From the NCBI GenBank assembly GCA_049273695.1, contig JBASRE010000049.1:60463-124462 (forward strand): a DNA stretch of 64,000 nucleotides, written 5' to 3'. The stretch comes from UBA11740 sp049273695 (GTDB lineage Bacteria; Acidobacteriota; Blastocatellia; Pyrinomonadales; Pyrinomonadaceae). A model generated the notes under the pieces. The model searched no databases. It saw only the letters and a list, made by a program, of their open reading frames with translations, and had not been told where the DNA came from. Of this stretch, positions 39,358 through 47,291 are shown piece by piece; within the stretch, counting starts at the first letter, position 1, and each line of letters starts with the position of its first letter. A program made the position numbers and the translations under genes.

Positions 39358-41991
39358 ATGTCAGTAGCCACTTCAAAAACTCGTCTTTACGATCTCGCCA
39401 AAGAGCTGAAGATCGATACCAAACGCCTGATCGAAGAGGTGCGGCGTGAAGGTGTCGATGTCAGTGTTCCCTCAAACTCTATTTCGAAAGAGCTCGCCGA
39501 GAAGATCCGCGAGAAATACTTTCCGAAACAAGCGGCCACCACCAAGCGCGCGATCAAAATTGTGAAGAAGGCCGCGCGTACCGTTGAGGAAACACCGCCG
39601 GTTGAAGAACCGCCGGCCGAGGCTCCGGTCGAAATCGAAGCGCCCCCGCCCGCAGAACCTCCGTCCGAAGAAATCGAAGAGCCGGCAAAGCCACAAGTCA
39701 CACGCGTGATTCGCAAGCTGGCTCCTGCCGCGCGCGCGGAAAAACCTGAGGCTGCGACGCCGCCGCCCGACGAAGCTCCGGAAGTTCAACCTGAGGCGAC
39801 CGCACAAGTGGCCGAAGCTGCGCCACCTGAGCCGATTCCTGCACCTCCGGCAGGACGACAAGTGCGCGTCCTGCGGCCAACCGCGGCCGCGCTCAGCCAG
39901 GGCATTCGACACGGTGAGCGCGCTCCCGCGCCGGCGCCCACGGTGCCAACTCCACGCGAGCGTGTAGTTCGTCGCGTCGAGTACGCCGGCACGCCGGGCG
40001 AGACGGCGACGCCGCAGACTACTTACATTCCCCCGCCGGATGCCGGTCGACGTCGTTCGCGACGCGGTTCGGTGCGCGGCGGCAAGCGTATGGATGGAAA
40101 AGGAAGAACGGACCGCGACTTCATTGCGCCGGAAGTGCGCACACTTGAAGAGCGCATCGCCGGCCGTCTGCAAATGCCTTCGGGGCCGGGCGAGCTAAAG
40201 CCTGTGCGTCTGGTCGAAGGATCGACGGTGAAAGAGTTTGCCGAGAAGCTCGGCATTAAGCCGAAAGAGGTCGTGGGTCTGTTGCTGCAGCGCGGTGTGT
40301 TCGCGACGATCAACCAGGCTTTGAATGACAACGTGGCCGAAGAACTAGGCAAGCGGTTTGGTTACGAAGTCTCGTTTGTGCCGTTTGAAGAAATGGTCGC
40401 GGAGGAAGAGTTCGAAGAACTGATCGCGACCGACGCCGACGACGTGGAAGTTCCGCGCGCGCCGGTGGTCACGGTCATGGGCCACGTCGATCACGGAAAG
40501 ACTTCCCTGCTCGACGCGATTCGCGCCGCGAACGTCGTCGCCGGCGAGGCGGGCGGCATTACCCAGCACATCGGCGCGTACAGCGTCGAGGTGCAGAGTC
40601 CTGACAACGCTGCCGAGACGCGTCGCGTCGTGTTTCTCGATACGCCGGGTCACGAAGCGTTCACGTTGATGCGTGCTCGCGGAGCGAAAGCCACCGACGT
40701 CGTTGTGCTCGTCGTGGCGGCTGACGACGGCGTGATGCCGCAGACAATTGAAGCGATCGAACACTCGCGCGCCGCGGGCGTTCCCATCGTCGTCGCCGTC
40801 AATAAAGTCGACAAGCCTGATGCGAATCCCGACCGCGTGCGCCAGGAGCTTTCACAGCAGGGGCTGAACGCAGTTTCGTGGGGCGGCGAGACCGAAATGG
40901 TCGAAGTCTCTGCGAAGAAACGCGAGAACCTCGAAACGCTGCTCGAAACGATTCTGCTGACCGCAGACATCCTGAACCTGCGGGCCAGCACGACGCGCCT
41001 GGCCTCAGGTGTCGTGCTTGAAGCTAAGCTCGATCGCGGACGTGGCTCTGTCGCCACCGTGCTCGTCCAGCAAGGCACCCTGAAGTTGGGCGACCCGTTC
41101 ATCATCGGACAAATCTTCGGCAAGGTGCGCGCGATGTTCAATGATCGCGGCGAAGCCATCGCGGAAGCAGGCCCGGCGACACCCGTCGAAGTGCTCGGCC
41201 TGCAAGGCGTGCCCGAAGCCGGCGAGAGTTTCCAGGTGGTCGCGGACGTTTCGCGCGCGCAGCAAATTTCGCATCACCGCCAGTACGCCGAACGTCAGCG
41301 CACGCTGATCAAATCGACGAAGCGCGGTATTGAGGCGCTGGGCGAAACTGAGGTCAAGGAGTTGCTCGTCATCATCAAGGCTGACGTGCAGGGCTCAGTC
41401 GAAGTTTTGAAATCGACCCTCGAAAAAATGTCCACGGAGAGCGTGAAGGTAAAAGTGATTCGCTCAGGCGTGGGCGCGATTACAGAGTCCGACGTACTGC
41501 TGGCTTCCGCCACGCAGGCGGGCTCGTCGTCGAGCGCGGTGGTGATCATCGGCTTTAACGTGCGACCGGAATCGCGAGCGAACGATCTGGCGAAACAGGA
41601 GAGCGTCGATATCCGGCTACACTCGATCATCTACAAGGTCGAGGAAGAAATTAAGGCCGCGATGATCGGCATGCTCGACAAGATCGAAACTGAAAAGATT
41701 CTCGGCAAGGCCGCGGTGCGCGAAGTCTTCCGGGTCCCGAAAATTGGCGCGGTCGCCGGCTGCATGGTCATCGACGGCATCATCAGCCGCAAGGCTCGGG
41801 CGCGTTTGATTCGCGACAGCGTGGTGACATGGGAAGGCAATATCGGTTCGCTGCGCCGCTTCAAGGAAGACGTGTCCGAAGTTCGCGAAGGCTTCGAATG
41901 CGGTATCGGTCTGGAGAACTTCAACGACATCAAAGTCAGCGACCAGATCGAAGCGTACGTGATCGAGAAGGTGGCAGCGACTGAACTCTAG
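39358..41991 (+). CDS. infB: Translation initiation factor IF-2
   Basis: An 877-residue GTPase that brings initiator tRNA to the 30S ribosome. The N-terminal IF2-N module (RLYDLAKELKIDTKRLIEEV) is followed by a Pro/Glu/Ala-rich linker (~60-235) and a basic RRRSRRGSVRGGKRM patch. The G-domain shows GHVDHGKTSLLDAI (G1), DTPGHEAF (G3) and NKVDKPDA (G4), with the downstream beta-barrel and C2 tRNA-binding domain (VFRVPKIGAVAGCMVIDG) complete. The length is usual for the long linker form. It is cotranscribed with nusA upstream and rbfA downstream (80-bp repeat spacer). Confidence 0.97.
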   Translation: MSVATSKTRLYDLAKELKIDTKRLIEEVRREGVDVSVPSNSISKELAEKIREKYFPKQAATTKRAIKIVKKAARTVEETPPVEEPPAEAPVEIEAPPPAEPPSEEIEEPAKPQVTRVIRKLAPAARAEKPEAATPPPDEAPEVQPEATAQVAEAAPPEPIPAPPAGRQVRVLRPTAAALSQGIRHGERAPAPAPTVPTPRERVVRRVEYAGTPGETATPQTTYIPPPDAGRRRSRRGSVRGGKRMDGKGRTDRDFIAPEVRTLEERIAGRLQMPSGPGELKPVRLVEGSTVKEFAEKLGIKPKEVVGLLLQRGVFATINQALNDNVAEELGKRFGYEVSFVPFEEMVAEEEFEELIATDADDVEVPRAPVVTVMGHVDHGKTSLLDAIRAANVVAGEAGGITQHIGAYSVEVQSPDNAAETRRVVFLDTPGHEAFTLMRARGAKATDVVVLVVAADDGVMPQTIEAIEHSRAAGVPIVVAVNKVDKPDANPDRVRQELSQQGLNAVSWGGETEMVEVSAKKRENLETLLETILLTADILNLRASTTRLASGVVLEAKLDRGRGSVATVLVQQGTLKLGDPFIIGQIFGKVRAMFNDRGEAIAEAGPATPVEVLGLQGVPEAGESFQVVADVSRAQQISHHRQYAERQRTLIKSTKRGIEALGETEVKELLVIIKADVQGSVEVLKSTLEKMSTESVKVKVIRSGVGAITESDVLLASATQAGSSSSAVVIIGFNVRPESRANDLAKQESVDIRLHSIIYKVEEEIKAAMIGMLDKIETEKILGKAAVREVFRVPKIGAVAGCMVIDGIISRKARARLIRDSVVTWEGNIGSLRRFKEDVSEVREGFECGIGLENFNDIKVSDQIEAYVIEKVAATEL

Positions 41992-41997
41992 GAGAGT

Positions 41998-42066
41998 TTC
42001 GGGTTTCGAGTTCCGGGTTTCGAGTTTAATGAACTCGGAACTTTAAACTCCGAACTCGAAACTGCG
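41998..42066. repeat. Inverted repeat of GTTTCGAGTT words
   Basis: The left side contains TTTCGGGTTTCGAGTTCCGG and similar words; the right side has their complement (GGAACTTTAAACTCCGAACT, CGAAACT). It forms a ~65-bp hairpin between infB and rbfA. Word-repeat hairpins of the same style are at 42417-42494 and 15120-15285. Confidence 0.7.
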
Positions 42067-42071
42067 AAGCC

Positions 42072-42416
42072 ATGCATCGGCCAGAGCGCATTGCAGACAC
42101 CCTGCGCGAAGAGATTGCGCAGATTGTGGGTTACGAACTCGAGGACCCGCGTTTGACGATGGTGACAGTAACTGACGTGCGCGTGGCCGACAACCTTCGC
42201 GATGCCAGCGTTTACGTGACCATCCACGGCGATGAGGAAGAGCACAAACAGGCGCTGAAAGCTTTGGAGCATGCTGCGCCTTACGTGCGTAAGCAACTAG
42301 GTTTTTCCCTGAACTTGCGGCATACTCCCGTGCTTCATTTCGTGCGCGACACTGTTGAAGAGAAAGCCGAACGCGTGGACGCGCTGTTGGTAGAAATCGG
42401 AAGGAATGAGCGTTAA
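42072..42416 (+). CDS. rbfA: 30S ribosome-binding factor RbfA
   Basis: A 114-residue KH-like protein that binds the 16S rRNA 5' region during 30S maturation. Family segments are RPERIADTLREEIAQIVGYE, LTMVTVTDVRVADNLRDASV and the C-terminal LRHTPVLHFVRDTVEEKAE. The length is normal. It belongs to the nusA-infB cluster and is followed by nrnA after a repeat hairpin. A truB gene, often next, is not here. Confidence 0.93.
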   Translation: MHRPERIADTLREEIAQIVGYELEDPRLTMVTVTDVRVADNLRDASVYVTIHGDEEEHKQALKALEHAAPYVRKQLGFSLNLRHTPVLHFVRDTVEEKAERVDALLVEIGRNER

Positions 42417-42494
42417 AAATTCGAATTTCGGATTGTGAATTGCGAATTTCGCCGTTCAAATCCGCAATCCGAAATCCGCAATTCGAAATTCCCC
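42417..42494. repeat. Inverted repeat of ATTCGAATTTCGGATT words
   Basis: Arms are TTCGAATTTCGGATTGTGAA / TTGCGAATTTC on the left and AATCCGCAATCCGAAATCCG / CAATTCGAAATTCC on the right. The ~78-bp hairpin separates rbfA and nrnA and ends at the nrnA ATG. It resembles the other word-repeat elements. Confidence 0.75.
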
Positions 42495-43466
42495 ATGTTA
42501 AGTCAGGTAGTTGAGTTAATCGAACACAAGCACCGGTTCGCAATTACGTCCCACGTTCGACCCGACGGTGACAGTCTCGGATCTTCCCTCGGACTTTATT
42601 GGCTGCTGCGCGCGCTCGACAAAGACGTCGAGGTCATCATGCGCGATCCGGCGCCCCATGCTTACCAGAACCTACCCGGCGCCGACTTGATTCGCGTCAC
42701 GCCCGCCGTCGATCGCGAATACGACGGCGTGTTCGTCATTGAGTGCTCTGACATCGACCGGCCAGGTCTGATCGATCTCGAAAAACAGTTTGTCGTCAAC
42801 ATCGACCATCACACCAGCACGGTCTTGTTCGGCACGATCAATTGGATCGATTCAACTGCGTCGGCCGTCGGCGAAATGATTTACAACCTGTGCAAGGCGA
42901 CTGGCGTGCGCCCGACGGTCGAAATCGCGGAAGGCGTCTACACGGCCTTGCTCACCGACACCGGATCGTTTCACTACTCGAACACGACTGAGCGTACTTT
43001 CAAGATTGCCTCTGAGCTCGTGCGCACCGGCGTTCGTCCGGCGAAAACTGCCGAGGCGATTTTCGGCAATTATCAATGGCCAAAGATCGAGCTGCTCAGT
43101 CAGGTCCTGGCCACGGCCCAGCGCGACGACACTGGTCGCGTCGCCTGGATGCGGCAGACAGCGGAGATGCAGCAGCAAACCAAAGCTTCCGAGGAAGACG
43201 CTGACGGTTTCGTCAACTATCCGCTCTCAGTCGGAGACGTTCACGCCGTCGCGCTCTTCAAAGAGTGTTCGCCCGGCGTCTATCGCACCAGCCTCCGCTC
43301 GAAAGGCGACGTCAACGTCGCGAAAGTGGCCGAATTCTTCGGCGGCGGTGGTCACCGCAACGCGGCCGGCTGCACTCTCAAAGGCAGCTGGGAAGAGATC
43401 GAAAGACAGGTCGTGCAGCTGTTGCAGGATGCGGTACGCCGCGCCAATGGCGCGGCGAGTAGCTAG
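42495..43466 (+). CDS. nrnA: DHH-family oligoribonuclease / pAp phosphatase NrnA
   Basis: A 323-residue DHH/DHHA1 phosphoesterase that degrades short oligoribonucleotides and dephosphorylates 3'-phosphoadenosine-5'-phosphate. Metal-binding motifs are RPDGDSLGSSLGLYW, VNIDHHTSTVLFG (DHH) and ALLTDTGSFHYSNT. The DHHA1 part ends in FFGGGGHRNAAGCTLKG. The start at 42495 (MLSQVVEL) follows the repeat; the frame extends upstream through the repeat without homology. Its stop codon lies in the left arm of an inverted repeat enclosing the next gene. Confidence 0.93.
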   Translation: MLSQVVELIEHKHRFAITSHVRPDGDSLGSSLGLYWLLRALDKDVEVIMRDPAPHAYQNLPGADLIRVTPAVDREYDGVFVIECSDIDRPGLIDLEKQFVVNIDHHTSTVLFGTINWIDSTASAVGEMIYNLCKATGVRPTVEIAEGVYTALLTDTGSFHYSNTTERTFKIASELVRTGVRPAKTAEAIFGNYQWPKIELLSQVLATAQRDDTGRVAWMRQTAEMQQQTKASEEDADGFVNYPLSVGDVHAVALFKECSPGVYRTSLRSKGDVNVAKVAEFFGGGGHRNAAGCTLKGSWEEIERQVVQLLQDAVRRANGAASS

Positions 43467-43483
43467 CAGACAGTAGTTAGTAG
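43458..43483. repeat. Left terminal inverted repeat of four-helix cassette
   Basis: A 26-bp arm beginning AGTAGCTAGCAGACAGTAG, complementary at 24 of 26 positions to 43873-43898. It contains the last two codons and stop of nrnA. Confidence 0.75.
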
Positions 43484-43496
43484 GGAGTAGAAGAAA

Positions 43497-43865
43497 ATGG
43501 ACTCCCAGCCGAAGTCACGAACTTTTGAGGATGTTGAGTTGTGGAAGAAAGCCCACGCTTGGGTTCTCGATGTCTATCGATTCACCGAAACATTTCCTAA
43601 ACACGAGATGTTCGGGCTTACATCGCAACTAAGGCGCGCTGCGGTTTCTGTTCCCGGCAACTTCGCTGAAGGCTTCAATAAGTCAGGCCGCGCCGATAAA
43701 GTGCGCTTTTACAATATCGCGCAGGGCTCTTTGGAAGAGTCTCGTTACTACCTCATCCTGGCTCGGGACCTGCACTACGGCGATCCTGCCAATCTAATTC
43801 AAGGCGCTTCCGAGATTGGTCGAATGCTGCGAAGCTACGCGCGTGCGACCGCAGTGGCCCGTTGA
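43497..43865 (+). CDS. Four-helix-bundle (23S rRNA IVP-type) protein in an inverted-repeat cassette
   Basis: A 122-residue protein of the four-helix-bundle family first known from intervening sequences in 23S rRNA and related to Avd of diversity-generating elements. Marks are FEDVELWKKAHAWVLDVYRF, FPKHEMFGLTSQLRRAAVSV, VPGNFAEGFNKSGRADKVRF and SLEESRYYLILARDL. The family binds nucleic acid but its cellular role is unknown. Here it stands alone between nrnA and cobO, exactly enclosed by inverted 26-bp arms, so gene plus arms look like an inserted cassette. There is no reverse transcriptase nearby, which argues against a diversity-generating element. Confidence 0.85.
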   Translation: MDSQPKSRTFEDVELWKKAHAWVLDVYRFTETFPKHEMFGLTSQLRRAAVSVPGNFAEGFNKSGRADKVRFYNIAQGSLEESRYYLILARDLHYGDPANLIQGASEIGRMLRSYARATAVAR

Positions 43866-43872
43866 TCCGACA

Positions 43873-43898
43873 CTACTACCTACTGTCTACTAGCTACT
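43873..43898. repeat. Right terminal inverted repeat of four-helix cassette
   Basis: A 26-bp arm (CTACTACCTACTGTCTACTA and six more bases) complementary to 43458-43483 at 24 of 26 positions. The GTG start codon of cobO begins at the next base. Confidence 0.75.
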
Positions 43899-44471
43899 GT
43901 GCTTGAAAAGAAATACAAATGGCGTCGCGCTGACTATCAGGAGCAGACACGCGGCCTGCTGATGGTTAATACCGGGCACGGCAAAGGTAAGACGACGTGC
44001 GCGCTGGGTTTGATGATGCGCGCCGCCGGCCAGGGTCTGAACTGCTGCATGATTCAGTTCATGAAGTCGCGCAACGATCGTTACGGCGAGCACGTGTCCG
44101 CCGAGAAGCTCGGCATTGAAATCCACACGATGGGCGACGGCTTCACCTGGGATACAAAGAATCCTGAACAGGATCGCCAGACCGCGCGCGAAACCTGGAA
44201 CCTCTGCGTTGAGAAGTTGAAGAGCGGTGATTACGATCTGCTCGTCTTCGATGAATTGGTTTACGTTTTGAGCTATGACATGCTGCCGGTCGCGGAGGTG
44301 CTGGAAGAAATCCGCGCCGCCCGCGAGACTCAACCTGCGCTGCACATCGTCGTGACCGGCCGCGACGCGCCCAAGGAACTTATTGACGCCGCTGACCTCG
44401 TCACCGAAATGACTGAGGTTAAGCATCCATTTCAAGCCGGCATCAGGGCGCAAAGGGGGATTGAATTTTGA
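43899..44471 (+). CDS. cobO: Cob(I)yrinic acid a,c-diamide adenosyltransferase
   Basis: A 190-residue CobA/CobO/BtuR-family enzyme that adds the adenosyl group of ATP to cob(I)alamin or its precursors. The P-loop NTGHGKGKTTCALGLMMRA, the middle DGFTWDTKNPEQDRQTARET and the end FDELVYVLSYDML and VTGRDAPKELIDAADLVTEM are diagnostic. The start is GTG at 43899, immediately after an inverted repeat arm. No other B12 gene is in the window, so it may serve B12 salvage. Its last 114 bp have a second, diverged copy at 45163-45276. Confidence 0.93.
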   Translation: MLEKKYKWRRADYQEQTRGLLMVNTGHGKGKTTCALGLMMRAAGQGLNCCMIQFMKSRNDRYGEHVSAEKLGIEIHTMGDGFTWDTKNPEQDRQTARETWNLCVEKLKSGDYDLLVFDELVYVLSYDMLPVAEVLEEIRAARETQPALHIVVTGRDAPKELIDAADLVTEMTEVKHPFQAGIRAQRGIEF

Positions 44472-44515
44472 ACCTTCTGTTTCCCTCCGCGGTTTTGTAG
44501 TAGCATTCGACCGCT

Positions 44516-44815
44516 ATGTCGAACTACATCGAAGCTACCGAAGGAACTCGCGGTGGCAAGCCCAGAATCGCCGGAACGCGAATAACTGTTGCCGACATCG
44601 TACTGATGCATCGGTGCCTGGGCCGCGCACTCGAAGAAATCGCTGGCACCTATGACTTGCCCTTGGCGGGCGTGTACGAGGCAATGGCTTACTACTACGA
44701 TCACAAGGAACAGATCGATCAGAGCCTCGACGAAGAAGAGGCCTTAGCGGAAGCATTCAAGAAAAACAACCCCTCTCGTTTGCGAGAAAAACTAGAAGCC
44801 CTCTCCCATGGCTGA
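44516..44815 (+). CDS. DUF433 antitoxin
   Basis: A 99-residue DUF433 protein (YIEATEGTRGGKPRIAGTRI, VADIVLMHRCLGRALEEIAG). It presumably neutralises the DUF5615 protein encoded next, with an 8-bp overlap that couples their translation. A charged C-terminal tail (DQSLDEEEALAEAFKKNNPS) likely wraps the toxin. It lies within the island between the two copies of the cobO 3' end. The DUF433 at 2951-3157 is shorter and unpaired. Confidence 0.85.
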   Translation: MSNYIEATEGTRGGKPRIAGTRITVADIVLMHRCLGRALEEIAGTYDLPLAGVYEAMAYYYDHKEQIDQSLDEEEALAEAFKKNNPSRLREKLEALSHG

Positions 44816-45140
44816 TCGGATTCGTTTTCATCTAGATGAACATGTTGATCCTGCGATTGCGACCGCCCTGCGACGCGCCGGAATTGATGTTACAACGACA
44901 ATCGAGGCGGGGCTGCGGACGAGGGACGACGAAGCCCATCTACAGTTTGCTCTCAACGAAGAACGCGTGATCGTCACTCGCGATCAGGACTTCCTGCGGC
45001 GAGCGCGTCACATTAGCGATCATGCTGGCATTGTTTTCTACACTGCCACTCAATCGATGCGAGCAATTATTGAAGGGCTTATTCTTATATGCGAGGTGAT
45101 GACAGCAGAGGAGATGGTGGGGCGGGTGGAATACATTTGA
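44808..45140 (+). CDS. DUF5615 PIN-like toxin
   Basis: A 110-residue PIN-like (Mut7-C/DUF5615) protein. The acidic residues of the nuclease site appear in RIRFHLDEHVDPAIATALRR, RTRDDEAHLQFALNEERVIV and TRDQDFLRRARH. In this family the toxin is thought to be an RNase held in check by DUF433. It overlaps its antitoxin by 8 bp. It ends shortly before the partial cobO copy. Confidence 0.82.
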   Translation: MADRIRFHLDEHVDPAIATALRRAGIDVTTTIEAGLRTRDDEAHLQFALNEERVIVTRDQDFLRRARHISDHAGIVFYTATQSMRAIIEGLILICEVMTAEEMVGRVEYI

Positions 45141-45162
45141 CGGTGTTGAGCCGCCTTGTCTG

Positions 45163-45276
45163 GGCCGCGACGCGCCGAAAGAACTGATCGACGCCGCTGA
45201 GCTTGTCAGTGAAATGACTGAAGTGAAGCACCCATTCCAAGTCGGCATTCGCGCGCAGAGAGGGATTGAGTTCTGA
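45163..45276 (+). pseudogene. Partial second copy of the cobO 3' end
   Basis: 114 bp align without gaps to the last 114 bp of cobO (44358-44471), stop codon included. I count 20 differing bases (about 82% identity), and the 37 encoded residues differ at only three places (D/E, T/S, A/V). Most changes are synonymous. There is no start codon or upstream part. This looks like the end of a foreign or older cobO left when the DUF433/DUF5615 segment was inserted at the 3' end of cobO. Confidence 0.85.
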
Positions 45277-45301
45277 AATGCTTCCATAGCCCAGTACTGA
45301 G

Positions 45302-45712
45302 ATGGCCATAGCAGAATTCATAGTTTCAGGAACACCAATATCGGCGCAAGCTAGTTCGCGATCCAAAGCGTGTTGGAAGGCCGATGTCTCGAACGCAGCG
45401 TTCGGTGCTGTGGCAGATGAACACGCCTTAGTTGCCGATTCCGTGCGGGTCACGATAGTCTATTTCTATGTTTCTACAGATTTGGACCTGGACAATATTA
45501 TTAAACCAATTCTTGATGCTTTGATTGACGTCATCTACATTAATGATTTTCAGGTCGCAAATATCGCGGCGGCGAAACGGGATTTATCAGGAAGACTCTT
45601 TTTGGAGGGCGTTTCACCAGAAATTATCAGGCACTTGGGAGCAACGGCGAATGAGCCGCGAGACTTTGTTTTCGTCGCAGTTGAACTTGGGAATCTGACA
45701 ACACTCTTATGA
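45302..45712 (+). CDS. RusA-like endonuclease
   Basis: A 136-residue protein with the RusA-family core DLDLDNIIKPILDALIDVIY followed by INDFQVANIAAAKRDL; the acidic residues around the DN-K-DAL motif match the metal site of RusA Holliday-junction resolvases. The first ~60 residues also fit (EFIVSGTPISAQASSRSKAC). Its stop overlaps the start of the next gene (ATGA), which encodes a restriction-endonuclease-like protein. The pair lies in the island downstream of cobO. Cellular RusA genes usually belong to prophages, but no other phage gene is seen here. Confidence 0.75.
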   Translation: MAIAEFIVSGTPISAQASSRSKACWKADVSNAAFGAVADEHALVADSVRVTIVYFYVSTDLDLDNIIKPILDALIDVIYINDFQVANIAAAKRDLSGRLFLEGVSPEIIRHLGATANEPRDFVFVAVELGNLTTLL

Positions 45713-46368
45713 TAGAAGCACTAAGCTCAGAATCTGTGCCTACTGTTGCTGAACGATACCGGCAGCAAGGCTATGACGTCGTCTTCGAACCGGATCCTTC
45801 GCTCCTACCCAAAGAGGCGAAATCACTACATCCTGACTTTCTCGCAACTAAAGAAGGCGAGCGAGTTATCGTAGAAGTTAAATATTCGCAAAATCTACTT
45901 GCCTACCCAGCTCTAATGCGGCTGGCTGAAGACATTCGGCGGCTTCCCGGCTGGCGACTCGATGTAGTAATCCTGGAACAACCGACGAAATCCATTGAAC
46001 CCCAGGCGCTCTCAGTTGAGCATGCTAAGCGCAGACTGGAAGGCGCGGACCGCGTTGCGGAAACCGGAGACTATGGCGCTGGTTTACTCCTATTATGGAC
46101 CGCCGCTGAGTCAGTCTTGCGTGATCACGTACGCAGGCAGGCAGACGAAACGCTGACGAGCACTTCACGACTTCCCAAGCTCGCTTACTCTTTGGGCCTC
46201 ATCGGGACGGAGGATGCCGCAACTGCGGAGTGGATGACGAGAATTCGAAATGATGTTGTACATGGAAGGACCGAATCATCTGTATCGAAATCTGACTATG
46301 ATCGAGCAAAAGACTTCGTGATCAGGTTACTGAAGGGGGACCAGGAGATCGAACTTCTCGCTAGTTAG
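45709..46368 (+). CDS. REase-like plus HEPN-like protein, candidate defence nuclease
   Basis: A 219-residue two-part protein. The N-terminal half has a PD-(D/E)xK-like site: SLHPDFLATKEGERVIVEVK (D, then E-x-K), as in AHJR-like restriction endonuclease domains. The C-terminal half (~115-219) is helical with RIRNDVVHG, which resembles the R-x(4-6)-H RNase motif of HEPN domains. It overlaps the RusA-like gene by four bases and is followed by accD after 11 bp. The combination suggests nucleic-acid cleavage as defence. I am fairly sure of the fold and unsure of the role. Confidence 0.65.
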   Translation: MIEALSSESVPTVAERYRQQGYDVVFEPDPSLLPKEAKSLHPDFLATKEGERVIVEVKYSQNLLAYPALMRLAEDIRRLPGWRLDVVILEQPTKSIEPQALSVEHAKRRLEGADRVAETGDYGAGLLLLWTAAESVLRDHVRRQADETLTSTSRLPKLAYSLGLIGTEDAATAEWMTRIRNDVVHGRTESSVSKSDYDRAKDFVIRLLKGDQEIELLAS

Positions 46369-46379
46369 GTCTCAACAAT

Positions 46380-47291
46380 ATGCCCTGGTTTCGTAAGAAA
46401 AAAGGCAAGATCGAGCCCGTTAGCGACTCTGAGCGCGTCGTGCGCACGGAGAACGTCTTTGTGCGTTGCGACGAGTGCGGCGAACACCTCTACAAAAAGG
46501 ATTTGGATGAGAACCTGCAGGTCTGTCATCACTGCAATTATCACTTTCGCATCGGCGCCTACGAGCGCCTGGAAAAGATTTTCGATGACGCGTATTGCGA
46601 GGAGCTCGACGCGGAGGTGATTTCCACGGACCCGCTCGGGTTTGTCGACAGCAAGCCTTACACAAAACGCCTCGAACAGGCGCGACATGGGACGGGCCTC
46701 CCGGAAGCCGTGATTAACGCACGCGGAAAAGTCGGCGGGCATCGCGTGTTTGCCGCGGCCATGGACATGAATTTCATCGGCGGCTCGATGGGTTCGGCGG
46801 TCGGCGAAAAAATCACGCGGCTGATTGAGCGCGCGATCGGCGAACGGGGCGCGGTGATCATCTTCGCGGCGTCGGGCGGCGCGCGCATGCAGGAAGGTGC
46901 TTTGTCGCTGATGCAGATGGCAAAGATTTCCGCAGCGCTCGCGGCCCTTGAAGAGCGTCACCTGCCGTTCATTTCCGTCCTGACCGATCCAACTACTGGG
47001 GGCGTGACGGCGAGCTTCGCGATGCTCGGCGATATCATCATTGGCGAACCGAAGGCGCTGATCGGTTTCGCCGGCCCGCGCGTGATCGAACAAACGATTC
47101 GTCAGAAACTGCCGAAGGGTTTTCAACGATCAGAATTTCTGCTCGACCACGGGATGATTGACGCAGTCGTCGATCGACGCGAGATGCGCGCCTTCATTAT
47201 TAAGTCTCTCGACTTCATGATGAATCCGGATCTCACGGACAAGTCTCACGTCTCAGGTCATAAGTTCCAGGTGTCGAGTAGTGCGCCCTGA
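46380..47291 (+). CDS. accD: Acetyl-CoA carboxylase carboxyltransferase subunit beta
   Basis: A 303-residue subunit that, with AccA, moves the carboxyl group from carboxybiotin to acetyl-CoA for fatty-acid synthesis. The N-terminal zinc ribbon (VRCDECGEHLYKKDLDENLQ, VCHHC) and the crotonase-like core (MDMNFIGGSMGSAVGEKITR, FAASGGARMQEGALSLMQMA, DPTTGGVTASFAMLGDIIIG) are clear. The last ~20 residues (KSHVSGHKFQVSSSAP) are outside the family and read into the following repeat, which supplies the stop codon. accA is not in this window. folC follows, as in many bacteria. Confidence 0.95.
   Translation: MPWFRKKKGKIEPVSDSERVVRTENVFVRCDECGEHLYKKDLDENLQVCHHCNYHFRIGAYERLEKIFDDAYCEELDAEVISTDPLGFVDSKPYTKRLEQARHGTGLPEAVINARGKVGGHRVFAAAMDMNFIGGSMGSAVGEKITRLIERAIGERGAVIIFAASGGARMQEGALSLMQMAKISAALAALEERHLPFISVLTDPTTGGVTASFAMLGDIIIGEPKALIGFAGPRVIEQTIRQKLPKGFQRSEFLLDHGMIDAVVDRREMRAFIIKSLDFMMNPDLTDKSHVSGHKFQVSSSAP

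Noticed and set aside
39472..40173. Long open frame on the minus strand inside infB
   Set aside because: It is Arg-rich and antisense to the Pro/Ala-rich linker of a certain IF-2 gene. It has no family motif or ribosome-binding site.
43497..43865. Diversity-generating element accessory gene
   Set aside because: The four-helix protein resembles Avd, but no reverse transcriptase or template/variable repeat is present nearby.
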